The position numbers and the translations under genes were made by a program. Of a stretch of DNA of 64,000 nucleotides, positions 1 through 11,605 are shown piece by piece. Each line of letters opens with the position of its first letter. Within the stretch, counting starts at the first letter, position 1. The stretch spans positions 1 through 64,000 of the forward strand of contig JAQMWT010000674.1 of assembly GCA_029834535.1 (NCBI GenBank), read 5' to 3'. The stretch comes from Chrysophaeum taylorii. Its lineage: Eukaryota; Sar; Pelagophyceae; Pelagomonadales; Pelagomonadaceae. The notes beneath the pieces are model-generated. The model ran no database searches. It saw nothing but the letters and a program-made list of their open reading frames with translations, and was not told where the DNA came from.

Positions 1-722
1 TTATTGCATGGTATAAGGCAACTACCAGGCTCACTCGAAGAGCCAGAATGAATGGTCGCAGAGGAAGTGAAAGAAAGAAAGACCACGGACGACAATCTTT
101 CTCTTTAATCCAGCTCGCCTCTGGCGGTCTATTGCGGAGCGCAGCAAGTTGGCAGGAGGCAGACTCGATCGCCGCCCGCAATCTCACAACCAACGCCTTC
201 TTCTTTGCTCACACAAAACCAGTACACTCCTGATTCAGGTCCGGCGTGGCACCCCATTTCAGGAGCAAGGAGAGGGAGAGGTTGGAATTGAGCCCTGGCA
301 GTCTGCCAGAATGCGAGAAAGAGAGCCTGTTGCGCGCCTGCGCACCTTCCCTGCGAAACACTTGACACAGGGTTTTTGACAGCTCACTGCGAAGAGGATA
401 GGGAAGGAGAGCAAGCAGTCATACAGTCCTTTTTCAAGGGCGTCTGCTTAGAGGGGCGGGGAAAGCACGCGGGACTTGGGCGGCCAAAAGCTCGGAGACG
501 CAGGTAGGCGTCACGCCGGGTTTAGAACCAGAGTTGCAACATTACGCTAATAACCCGTGCACACGTTCGTTACCGTGCCGCTGCGGGTGCATGCAATGCC
601 TCTACTCATCATCGGACTTCAAACCAACGGATATATAGATTTCTGAAAAGTCTTCAACGGATCAACAACGGGAACGTGCCGAAGTAATAATAATAAGTCT
701 GACCCAGTGTGAGGAGAGTCCC
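1..722. other. Leader stretch, no gene recognised
   Basis: Open frames here are short, overlap on both strands and show no domain, so I call no gene. At 26-50 there is a small hairpin-forming stretch (GGCTC, short loop, GAGCC, then AGAATG) followed by purine-rich sequence. A near copy sits at 22015-22036, also followed by a purine-rich run, which suggests a shared repeat of unknown type. Nothing else is visible up to the start codon at 723. Confidence 0.35.
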
Positions 723-1516
723 ATGTCGAGCGTCGCCTTGTCGCACCAGCTCAGCGCGCTCCAGCTCGCGAGCGTCGGGAATTTCGGAGTCGCCGTCCTG
801 AGTTGTGTCTACGGCGCTCACAACCTCATCATGTTGTTACTTACGTTCTTAGATCACAATGACGACGACTGCGGCGATCCGTTCGAGTCGCGGCTCGCGC
901 GGTGCGGCTCGCCGGTCAGCGACGAGGTGTTCCACTTGCTCGATTTCTGGCCAACGTTCGCGTTCGCGCTTCTCACGTCGTTCTCGTTCGCGCAGTCCTC
1001 GATGCGTATTATGTTGATGCTCGAGGTGAGCTTTTCTTTCGTGCCGGCGATGCTCGTCACGCTCGACCTCAAGAAATTCGAGGTCCTCTCCCACGAAATT
1101 GAGTACCTCGACGAACTCGCGCGCGCGATCCTTTTGGCGGCGCTGTTGCGCAAGGCGCGCGTCATCAGCGCGCTCATCCCGTGCGCCCAGCTCCTCTCCT
1201 ACAACTGCCTCGCCGACGGCGAACGAATATCCCACTACTCGAATTCTGCTCGGGCCTCTTCTCAGCGGCGGCCACCTTCTGGCTCTGCATGGACAACAAA
1301 ATCCAGGCCGAGTCCAATTATCTGCATCTGCCAGGCCCAAGGCTATTGCCGCAATCTCGACTCGCCTCACTCCGCCCGTCTACGCTTCCCTGTCGCGGCC
1401 GCGTCTCAATCACCCTCCCGACGCTGCTGCGTCAGGGCACTTCCCAAAAGAACCTCGAGGAAGCTCCCATCGCCGACTACGGCGCGGTGGCGCACCAGGA
1501 GCCGCGTTTGTGGTAG
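723..1516 (+). CDS. Multi-pass membrane protein, frame disrupted near 1225-1240
   Basis: The ATG at 723 opens a frame rich in hydrophobic helices (about residues 17-42, 73-90, 96-115 and 133-160) with an acidic loop near residue 44-50. The frame reads sensibly to about residue 167 (near base 1223) and then turns into low-quality Ser/Arg-rich sequence. The +2 frame takes over with another hydrophobic helix containing SAAATFWLCMDNK (around 1255-1310). No GT-AG pair lies in the short overlap, so the switch looks like a small indel: either a pseudogene lesion or an assembly error rather than an intron. The later end, at 1516, is only where the second frame stops. I do not recognise the family; it could be a small transporter or an uncharacterised membrane protein. 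That something protein-coding is here is fairly likely; the exact product is not. Confidence 0.45.
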
Positions 1517-1538
1517 AAAACGTATATGGGTTAGTTGT

Positions 1539-1560
1539 ACAAGCTCATTCGACCATAAAC
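1539..1560 (+). repeat. Copy of the TIR-like sequence of the 61.8-63.3 kb element
   Basis: Bases 1539-1560 match, with two or so differences, the left terminal inverted repeat and adjoining bases of the element at 61827. I see no matching inverted partner nearby, so this is either a remnant end or a solo fragment of the same repeat family. Confidence 0.4.
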
Positions 1561-1633
1561 CGCACCAACATATCACAGATTTTTGAGAAGGTTTATTGTC
1601 AGGGTCGTTGTTCGGCCATCAAGGAGGGGTTGT

Positions 1634-1846
1634 TGTGAACGGCGTAGAGAACAGTAATTTCAACTGTGTTATCCCTTCAGTAGAGTGAGCGCAGTGTAGT
1701 CTGCCCTCGTCCTGTGCTCTAACAACGAGGACAGCACGGTGTGAATAACACAGCGTTTTTCTGAATTAATGTGAGCTAGAATAAGAGAGAGCTAACCCTA
1801 GGATAGGGGGTACTAACTCTAAATTTTCTATCTCTACGCCCTCACA
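1634..1846 (-). repeat. Candidate LTR of the outer Copia relic
   Basis: The segment begins TGTGAACGGCGTAGAGA and ends TCTCTACGCCCTCACA, so its termini are TG...CA and form an imperfect inverted repeat, as LTRs do. It lies just beyond the end of the RNase H region of the minus-strand element, the place of a 3' LTR. The partner LTR is not in the window, so the call rests on termini and position. Confidence 0.5.
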
Positions 1847-2483
1847 GATTGAACTCGGTGAGCGAAATCTGGATCAAACTCCAGGAAGCGACTTTCCATC
1901 GACAAGTATGTGGAGAGTGTTCACGGGAATTGTACGGTGGAAGAGAAGCGTGAAGAGTAACTTGATGAGATGGTGGTGAAGAAGAGGTGGAATGAAACAC
2001 CGCAAGGCGTTCTTGAACTTGTGGAACAAGTTGCAGGAGAGAAGTGTCGAAAAACGATCTGATAGTGAGTAGGACACCAGAGGGGACGAATGACCGAGTT
2101 GGCTTGGTAGTCCATGCGAAATTCTCGTAATTGATATGACGAGAGGCAACTGACTCAGGGAGATTAGCGACATGTAATGCGCGCTAGCGTTGTCAATAAG
2201 CAGGGAGATAGCGCGAGCTTGATCACGTGAAAATTGATAAGGGGGAGAAGGAAGAAATCCTATGAAACCACTGGCATTCATCAGTGGCTGCGCTAGCGGG
2301 CTAGCGGCGATGAGTTCGGCTTCCATGGTGCCTTTGGCAGTAAGGGTTTGGCGTTTGCTAGACCAAAATACGAGGTTGCCAAATACGAAAATACATGCTC
2401 CAGAATGAGATCGTAAGCGAGGGTCAGAACTGCCAGCGAAACTGGTATCAGTGAAACAAATAATAGGTGAACTAAGATGATGC

Positions 2484-2488
2484 AATTC
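2484..2488. repeat. Target-site duplication AATTC, left
   Basis: The five bases AATTC directly precede the inner 5' LTR and recur directly after the inner 3' LTR at 13973-13977. A 5-bp duplication is standard for Copia integration. Confidence 0.9.
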
Positions 2489-2793
2489 TGCAGAGAAATC
2501 TGCTGCCTCTTACCCTTATCCGTCCGTTGAGAACGTGATCTCTTCCTTACCCTTCTTCTTCCTTTCTACACAATCAAATAGTCCTCTGATTTGTGCCTAC
2601 GCTCATCATCATGGTCTAGCGCCCCGAGGTATGTAGCACTATACACTTTACCTTCTCGTGTAGTTCTAGATGCCGCCTGTCGTGTTCTGGGATATGAACA
2701 TCTTTTCATTCCCCGAATAAACACTTCCAGACGTTCATGATGAGACGGGATGGTTTCCCAGGTGACTTACCACTGCTTGCTTATGTCTTTGCA
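2489..2793 (+). repeat. 5' LTR of inner Copia
   Basis: It begins TGCAGAGAAATCTG and ends CTTTGCA, and is near-identical along its length to 13662-13972, with small indels. A GC-poor centre with short pyrimidine runs is shared by both copies. Confidence 0.92.
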
Positions 2794-2815
2794 GGTTATG
2801 GGCCCAGGCGGGTCC
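2794..2815 (+). promoter_or_regulatory. Primer-binding site, half-tRNA iMet type
   Basis: Immediately after the 5' LTR comes GGTTATGGGCCCAGGC. This resembles the complement of the anticodon-stem region of initiator tRNA-Met rather than of a tRNA 3' end. Drosophila copia is known to prime from an internal fragment of tRNA-iMet, so I read it as that kind of site. The match is from memory of the family, not from an alignment. Confidence 0.6.
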
Positions 2816-3264
2816 CTGAGAAATCATGTGAAAACGTGCACGTAACCTATGGGTATTGGTCGTTACCGCGCCGACCTAGCCTCGCCACGAAACACACTTG
2901 TAAATACAACGCCATTACCATTGGGCTGTATATAATACTTTTTTGCACACATCGTAACCTTGTGTGCACCTGTTCATAGCATCGTATTGTCATGTCAATG
3001 TTGATGGTGTGTTTGGCTAACCTGTACTCTTGCACACATGTTATGGAATATTTTGTACGTCCACTCGTACATTCCATGGCAACAATGCAACAAGCTCCTT
3101 GAGAGCACCAAAACTAACCAGCTGCCTGAGTGACTACGCTTAGCGACACTACTCTGGACTCACAGCTTGCATAGTCGTCATATACACATTTTCCATCGAA
3201 AATCGATGAGTGTACATAGACACCGATAGACAGACCCTTAGAATGTTCTGACAGTGCCACCTGT

Positions 3265-4130
3265 GTGACTGAACCCACAGGTTCCCCGTCAACTGCTATG
3301 GCAGAACACAGCACGAGCCGCACCCCAGGCGATCACGGTGCGGATATATTGAAGCTCGAAGCTCCTGTAGCTGAGTTTCTAAATCTTTTTTGTTGGCATT
3401 TCACCAACGAAGCTTTCCCCACTTACCTGATGCAAGTAGCCCAGCTAACTACTGTCTGTTACGACTATGAAGTCGCATTACGTCCTGAAATCAATGCTTG
3501 TCTCTAGAAGAGGAACGAATCTAAATCGCGCGCACCCGAAGGCAGCTTTCGACACTCGTGTTCGTGCCCTGGTTACCATGCTGTTAACTGCAGCTGACTG
3601 GCACACTTACCAGAACACGTACTGCCACTTGCATACACTTCAATCTTGAGAGTGTTGGAAAACCGGCACTTGCGGCCTGGCCCGCCATCAATGAGATATA
3701 CAACGTTATTTACCCAACGGCTCGAGCTATTATGCTCATCGCCTTTAGTCACTACGAGTCTGTTACGACTACTGATGTGTCTTATTTGAAACAGCAATTT
3801 AACTCTGTTGTTTATAATCCTAACTGGTATGTCCATGTATTTATCGAAGTCCTAGCATTTAGGCAACTCTACCAACTTAACCAGGAAGAGACTGACCTTC
3901 AATCGACTTGGGCACTCTTGCAGAAAAATCTATGAAGAGATACATCGGCATAATGCCGATAATACCAGCAACCGCTACGATCGTGGTTGGGCATTGGGTA
4001 ACTCTAATGATGCTCGCCAGCCTTTCTCTCGCAGCGATTTATCGTATTATCGTCCTGGTGATTCTTACGTCACCAAGAAAACTGCCGGACAGTCCCATGA
4101 CCGTCCAATTTACCCCCGCACTTTGACAGG
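3265..4130 (+). pseudogene. Gag-like region of inner Copia
   Basis: This stretch lies where gag belongs, downstream of the primer-binding site. It carries short open segments with the helical, Trp/Tyr-containing character of Copia gag and a hydrophilic Asn/Arg-rich tail. No intact zinc knuckle was seen. The region is fossil and broken; the assignment rests mainly on position. Confidence 0.4.
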
Positions 4131-5090
4131 TCCTCTCGGTCTAACATGAATTAGATCGAACAAACCACACCTTAAACACCCTGCGAGAACAGTGTAGCGA
4201 ACTCACGAAGCATGATAATGATACCCGGCTCAGCTACGAATCATAATACGTTATTTGAGACTTTGCTACAATCAGCCATATCCTGTCAAACATCTATTGA
4301 GGACAACAGTAGTTTACTTCGTCTAAACGAAAGCTCTTGTTTGCAAGGACATTTTATGATGCGACGTTCATCTATCCTCGACCGAAGTCGTTAAACTACG
4401 TGGAGCCACAACACCATACTGTCGTACGCTCCCACCCCAACAACAATCCCTCCTACTACAAACACACAGGGTAATCCTTCCAATACTGTGTCTAACTCTT
4501 GCCGCTTCCGCCATCTCGGCTTTACCACCAGCATTATTGTCCTCGCTATCTTCACAGGTCCAATCTGCCCTCAACCTACCATCACAAGCCGAAACCAGGG
4601 ATGCCGACTTCTCTATCGTCATTTGACGAAAAGCACGGCATGGCTGATGAGGCTGACGAACCATCACCACCTGTTCAACCGATCATTATTCCAACGAGCC
4701 TGCTATTGCTGAAGAAAACTTTACAGCCAGCCTCCCACTACTTGCCCACATTCGGAAAACGCCTTCTCACCAACTACATGAAGGTAAACAGTGTCCTCCA
4801 CATTGCTCTTTCTATATTTTGACTCTTATGCTACCATCTCATTGATGTCCACCTACGATTTCGCAATGCCCAATCATATAATTCCATTGGACTCCACACG
4901 CTCCGATTGTTATTCAGACGGCAACAGGACAACAACGGGCATCACACGCGATGTTAGCAATGATCATTATTCCCTACCGATCATCCACAGCTATGTTAAG
5001 ATCGACTTCGCTATATCTTCAAATGCATGACTGTCATCTCGCTATCCTGAGCATGCTCGAGTGGAACCTAATCCACCAATTCAATTCAGC

Positions 5091-5292
5091 CCTCTCCCGA
5101 GCATGGGAGCCAGGCCGGACTGACAGCCGTCCGAATCACGGGCCTGTAGACGCGAGTGCCGAGCTGTCGGTCGGCGGAGAGTGACCATCGCTTGTCGCCA
5201 TGCGACGAGGAGACCGCGATGTGATTGACAACCTGCACCTCGTCGACGCAACCTTCCGTCTTCGCCTCGGCTACGCCCCGTCCCACTGCGAA
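5091..5292 (+). repeat. Dispersed repeat family R1, copy A (inside inner Copia)
   Basis: One of four copies of a roughly 200-230 bp repeat recognised by the shared core GAGCATGGGAGCCAGGCCGG and by matching sequence through to CCCACTG. The other copies are at 14893-14967 (partial), 17630-17852 and 51844-52068. The repeat carries a short inverted repeat (CCGGAC...GTCCGG in copy D). No open frame is conserved and no tRNA A/B box is evident, so SINE, MITE and other non-autonomous origins remain open. Confidence 0.75.
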
Positions 5293-7665
5293 CGTTCCGG
5301 CTGCCAACCGGTCCGCCCGGAGGCGAATAGGTGCCAACCTACGCTGAGGGCGATGCCCGCAAGGCTTAGGACCATGAGGAGGCACCGTCCTCCATCGCCA
5401 CCGCAGTCTACGATCAGGGTAAGGGAGAGTGGAACCACTGATCTACCGTGTTCAACGATCGAGCTGAGTCGCTCGCTGTCACGAGCCGCATAGACAAAGA
5501 TGTACGTATACCCATGCACTATGTAGCAGCTAATCTACCCCGCTCTCCCTTGTATCACTTACAACGTCGCGCGCGACAAGCGGCTGGAACTTCGCTCCCT
5601 TGCATTTCCCTCGCGATACCATGAAAACAGGGAGCTACTGGCATACGCCTTACCTACTCCAACGAGTTTTACCAGATCGGCCGTGGATTCGCCCTTTGGT
5701 TCTCAATCTTCGGAAACAGAACAATTTGTTCAGCAAAATACGCGCCAGCCGTTACTACTTCACGGCCCAGTTTTTCTCTCACAAGAGTCCAATCTCCGAA
5801 CCCTCTGTCATGTTACTTTGTTCTGGTTTGTCAACTCCGGCGTTCCTGTCTCAAGCCCTAATGACTTAGGCTTAAATATCAATGTTGTTGTTGAGTCTGA
5901 TGATACGCTTGTTCGTATGTTACGCCACCGTTTTCCTACTGCGTATTATTTAATCTCTCCCCGCCTTTATTAACCATCTTCACCTAATCTCACCAGAGGG
6001 CGCACATTCTATTGTGATATAATTGAGATCACTCCTCCCTGCACAAAGGAATTTACTAAAAGCAAAAGTCAGAAGACTTACACAGCCTGCTGGACGATTC
6101 TCTTTTCGACAGCATGCTGTCTGTCATCAAGCTACTCCAGCCCTTGGTACTACTGGCTGAGATGACGCCTCCGCAGTACTGTCATCAAGACCACATCACA
6201 GTGGCCAACCTTATCTATATACCTTGATTACTGTGTCGATGTTGTTGTAGGTTCCCGACCTACTCTGTGGCGACTACCAATCTAGAGAAAGTGGATATGC
6301 ATCGCACGCGATATTCTACTGGACCAATTAAACTACCATCGTGGCCCATCCTCCATCCACGCCCCTTCCTAAAGATCGGATGATGATCTAAGCTATTCCC
6401 AGCCTTTGGCTACCTAACCACATTCAAAGACTGGATCCGTGTTCCCTGATCCTCCATATATATCCGTTCCAAACGTTTGCACCTTACTTCGCAGGTTCTG
6501 CTCAGCTTACGGCTGACCTTGAATCCCTCAATATGTTATTACTTGCCTTCACTCACAACAGGCTCACGAGCAACGTACTCACTCTGTTCAATCCGAGTGT
6601 ACTTACCATCAGTGTGTTAAACGCTCCTCTATGGAGCCATTACTCAATGCAACACATCCTATACACGTCAAGATTTTTACAATCCTCTATAAATGTTTGC
6701 AAGCTACACACTAACTCACCCACTCCTGTGTCCTATTACAAACCGTTTTGAAACTAACCGTCACACCAGGTTATTACTTACAACCTCATCAACATCACAC
6801 AACTCTCTACTTAATGGTGGCCACCATTCCGACGGCAACCTCACCATAGAGAACGCCACCACCAAACCCACTAACACAACGCCTTTGGGAGCACGTATAC
6901 GTTCACTGCTTCCGACATCCCCGCGACTGACAGGTCCATATATCTGGAGCCGTTTATGGGTTACTTGTGGATAGTCCAGCCCTTCCAAGTTGGCTCCGCT
7001 ACCACCTATGGCACCGCCATAAAACTCTGTCCAGATGCGCTTCGTGATGCCTGGCTGCCTTACCTACAAGGCCACCGACACTCTTTGATTACAAGGATTC
7101 TCTTTTGCTCTGGAAGATCATCCATCTCATAGTCGCATATAGGGTACTTTCGTGGAAGTGACCGCAAACTCGGCTCTAAAATCCACTCCATGCTTGCTCC
7201 ATTGCCAACCGTCCGAGGGTATGCCAATATTATTTTACTCGACCCCGCAACGGAAATTACGCTACCCCACTCGACCGGAGTTGATTCGTGCTAACAACCA
7301 CACCAAACAACAGGAACTTTCCTCTTGTCTCTACGCCATGACCTTTGCTGTGATGCTCAGCAATGCTCTGCCTGCCGGTACGTACAGCTACTCACAAGCA
7401 CTTTCGCTCATCGTCGCCGATATTAAACCCTTATGTTGGACCCTACCTTCCAACATACTGCTGCCGTGACGAAGAAATCTATGTATCCAATTTCATGACC
7501 GTTGACCAAGCTCCACCACGCAGCACATACTTGCCCTTGCCCATGCACTTATGATGTCTATTTCCAGCAACTGCTTGACCGAAATGTCGTTAAACTATAT
7601 ATCGTCGTCCTACGAAGATACTCGCTACTCGGGATAATGAGGACGCACCTCCAAGTGACCCTGCT

Positions 7666-8594
7666 GTGCACCAGGATGACGACGCACCGCCTTCCCCTGC
7701 CTTAGACACCGAACTCAAGTTCGATGTTCGGCGCAAACGGCACATTCCCGCTCATCCAATTCCTCGTAAGTCCCTCGCACACGGATCCACCGAATATCTC
7801 AATGCCAAAGAACGTGCTAATCGCTTTCACCGGGTGCATCACTGCCCCGACAACGTCGCTGCCAAGGCCCCCAACGTACTTGCTCGCCCTGGATTCTCTG
7901 CTTCTGACATACCATATCGCGACTTATGCACCGACTGCATCGCACACAACAAGCGCCACCCGCACAAGCATTTCAATGCGACCAAGCCTTCTTTTGAGCA
8001 AACCCACAAAGCCGGTGAAGTCTGGGCGTGCGACGGCGGCTATGTGACCATCCCATCCGAATGGGAGGCTTCACACATATCATCGTCTTCAAGGAACTCA
8101 TTTCGAAATTTCTCTTGGTGTACTTTACACGCACCACCAACGCCACGGAGTTCACTCAAGCTCTGGATTTTGTGTATGACTTTTGTCGTACACAACTCAA
8201 CGTGCACATGCGCACCCTCTACTCCGATGCCTTCAAGCCCTACTTTAGCCAGCACATTACCTCCCCGTACCGCGTCGATAAGGGCATTCAACTCATTGCC
8301 TTCCCGCCGTACATGCACCACTTTAACTTTGAAGTTGAGTCTGCCATCGGTTTCATCGCCTCCGCCTCCTCAACTCGCCTTCGTTCTCTCCTTAATGCTC
8401 ACTATCGTGGCGCCAAGATCGTGGAACCCGCTATCATGTTCCCATGGGCGGTGATACACACCGTTCAAAGCTATAACCTTCTCCCGAACGCCACGCTCGA
8501 GCGCATTCATCATGCTATTCTGAGTCCGCAACAGCTACTCTACAACCAACTCAGCACTCCCCAACACGATATGCTCAAGTTTTTTTGGCGCTGA
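7666..8594 (+). pseudogene. Integrase region of inner Copia
   Basis: The translations include a pre-integrase-like segment followed by an rve-type catalytic core. Visible are a Trp-Ala-Cys-Asp start of the core, a mid-domain Tyr-Ser-Asp, and a later Glu-containing segment, in the order of retroviral-type integrases. Its position upstream of reverse transcriptase defines the element as Copia-type. Fossil; disrupted. Confidence 0.75.
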
Positions 8595-9295
8595 ATGTTA
8601 CCTCCTATTGGAGCCCCATGAACACCACAAGTGGGAACCGTGCCGCCGCAAATATCTGTATCTCTGTTGCGCCAACGCACAAAACCCGCTCGTCTCCCCA
8701 CGCGTCGACCATCTCGCTGACGTCGTCCTCAACCCTGAAAACGGACAAATTCGTGTTTCGTCCAAGCTGCAATTCTCTACATGTTGCAGCATCCTACTCC
8801 TGATCCTGAACTAGCTCCTCCGCCACACGCTCCTTCCGCACCTTTCTCGCTCACACCCCACACCACTATCCAAGACCATGTCATTCAGAGGGGGACTCCT
8901 CATCCTCAGAGGGGGCACTCCCCACCTCCTTCAGCTCCTCCTTCTTCGTCCCCTACTCCGGCCTCTTCTCCATCTTCTGACGCTACCGCCGACGAATCTG
9001 GCTCTATGTCACCGCCGCCCTTGCTTCCTTCTTACAAAGACCTTTTTGCACAAGATGACCTCATTCTTGTCCCAGGTTCCAAACAGCCTAACACTCGCAA
9101 GGCCACTTCTATGAAAACTATCCGAGCCCGGTTACAAGCGTCTACTATTGGTGCTTACAAAGCCGCTGGTGGCAAGCTCGCCGATTTCCGCTGGGATCTT
9201 CGCCACCACTTTCTTACGTTCAAGTCCCCCTCTCCGCCCTTCATCTCCGTGGTGGTATCCTCTGGTCTGCTATCTGCTCAGACGGGGAACATGCG

Positions 9296-10680
9296 TTGTT
9301 AGCTCGTCTTCTTCTCCCGTTGCGCACTGACTTACTTGCCCGCTACCCGCACGTCGATGGTTACTTCGCCCACGCCAAGTGCGCATCCAGCATCCCAGCT
9401 GCAACCTTTTTAACTGCTGATGGTTCACCTACGTGCCCTATTCCTCAGCCCCTTTTATCTGCGTTCACTGAACACGCTGCTGCCTTCGGCACTTCTTCCT
9501 TACAATATGCACTTACGTACCTGGCGCCGACCAGCTTTATTGATCACAACTCATCCGAGTTTGGCGCTACTTCTGCATCTCTGGCTGACTTGGAGGAATA
9601 CCTTCTGGTCTCTACAGAGTTTATCACCCAGGTCTTACGTACCGACCCTACTATCCATATCCAACTGGAATCTGCCCCTACTACTCCTACTGACGCTGTT
9701 TCCGCTTATCCCGAAGTTGCGCACACTGCCTCGACCGCAACGTCGCTAAACTATAATTCACCAGCCACTGTTGGTCCTGACGAATATAAGGTCCAAGAAG
9801 CGGACGTTTCCATTGACGAATATAAACTTAAGTGCCTCCACGGTTTGTCGCCTGAAAACAGGCACGCCTACCTCAAGGCCATCGCCAAGGAACTCCACGA
9901 CATTATCCGCTTTGGCTGCTTCAAACTTTCCTTACCCGACGGTGTCTCTCGTCCTATTGACAGCAAGATGGTGCTGAAGATTAAAACAGACTCTGCAGGC
10001 AAATACGTTAAGCACAAGGCTCGCCTCGTACTACGTGGCTTCCTAGCATCTCTTGGCGCCGATTTCTTTGGTACCTTCAGCCCCATGGCCACTATGACCG
10101 CAATCCGGGTACTACTAGCTATTGCAGCATACAAGCAATTGCCTGTCTACCATGCAGACGTCCCGAACGCCTTCGTTCAGTCTGACATCGATGCCAATGT
10201 CTATGTTCAGTTACCAGACGGCATCAAGCTTATCGACCCCGATGACGCTAAGTACAAGGGCCGACGTCTACCGAAACTGCTGAAGTCACTTTATGGACTT
10301 AGGCAATCACCACCCCTTTGGAACAAAGAGATAGACGGCTTCTTCCGTAGCCTTGGTTACAACGCCTGCATTCGGACTCTTGCCTATATGCTCGAGTATC
10401 CGCACATGCTAAGTTCGTCGTATGCAGTCTGTCTGTAGACGACATTGTTATTGTGTCCAATGACGACCCTCTTCGTACTGAATTACAGGATGCCCTCCAC
10501 AAACGGTATGCTGTAGAGCAGTTTGAACCTGTCCATACCCTCCTAGGCATGCGCGTGTGTCGCACATCTGACGGCTCCATTTCTCTGGATGTGCAAGCCA
10601 AGCTGGATGAACTCTTCGCTGATCACCCAGTCTTGCAGCAACTGACCCCGCTTAAATATGTCATCGTCCTTCAAGTATAA
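9296..10680 (+). pseudogene. Reverse transcriptase region of inner Copia
   Basis: This matches the Copia reverse transcriptase layout: a KARLVLRGF-type segment, then HADVPNAFVQ, then a KSLYGLRQSPPLWN segment, then a region with the DDI-type active-site box. The first 150 residues upstream are Ser/Pro/Thr-rich linker and contain one copy of the T-x-T-S-L-N-Y motif. Fossil; disrupted. Confidence 0.85.
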
Positions 10681-11605
10681 AGATGGCACTCCCAGCACTG
10701 AAACAGAGTTGTACATCAATTCGCACTTTGCCACCCTCGTTGGCAAGCTGGTGTTCATGCAAGTTGCCTGCAGACCTGACTTCTCGCTAGCCCTGGGTAG
10801 ATGTTCGCGTGGTATGCATGCACCTACGTATGTTCACGTCCAAATGCTAGAGCATTTGCTTCGCTACCTCAAGAAGCCGGAAAACCGCTCACTTCGCCTC
10901 TGGTTTCACCCTAAAGGTAATGCCATTGAAGCTCACCTTCGCACTGTCTCCGCTAATCGAATTGATCTATCCACTGTGGTCGACTACCAACCGGATGTAT
11001 CTACTGGACAGTTTGACCCCTTACTTGCCATGGTTGACGCTGACAATGCCCCTTCCTTAGCACAGGAAGATAGGAAATCTACCACCGGGTTTGTCTTCTA
11101 TCTTTTCAACTGCCTTATTGGTTGGAAAAGCAAACTTCAACCGATTGTCTCCTGCTCAACTCACGAAGCTGAGTTGATTGCCCTCAGTATTTGTGCTGAT
11201 GAAGCTGTTTGGCTACGCAAGCTGCTGTTGGAACTCTCCTTTGTCGTCAACCCCGCCTTCTACGTCAACAATGCTAATGGTGAGAACACCGCTGACCCTG
11301 TCGACTTCGATGACAATGACAACCCAATTGCTGAAGATATGCGCTTCCTACATCTCTTGTCTGACAATGCTGCCGCTGTTCACACCTCTAATAACCCAGA
11401 TGGGTCCTCTCGATCCAAGGCACTGTCGACCAGATGGTTTAAAATCCGTGAGTTCATCTCGCTACAGAAAATACGAGTCCATCATGTTCCCGGCAAGCTG
11501 AACGTGGCGGATGGTTTTACAAAGCCACTTGCTACTGAGTTCTCCACTTTTCGTTCTCTACTCGGTATGCATCATGCTTCTGACGACAAGCCTTTACAGG
11601 ATTGA
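10658..11605 (+). pseudogene. RNase H region of inner Copia
   Basis: The translation has the Copia RNase H pattern: a D-A-D motif start, the R-K-S-T-T-G-F-V-F segment, S-T-H-E-A-E-L-I-A, a later S-D-N-A-A-A segment, and the terminal V-A-D-G-F-T-K-P-L signature. It is the longest unbroken part of the element. Its end marks the usual end of pol, yet another 2 kb of element follows before the 3' LTR. Confidence 0.88.

Noticed and set aside
849-1370. 173-residue minus-strand frame
   Set aside because: Arg/Glu/His-rich shadow of the membrane-protein gene on the plus strand.
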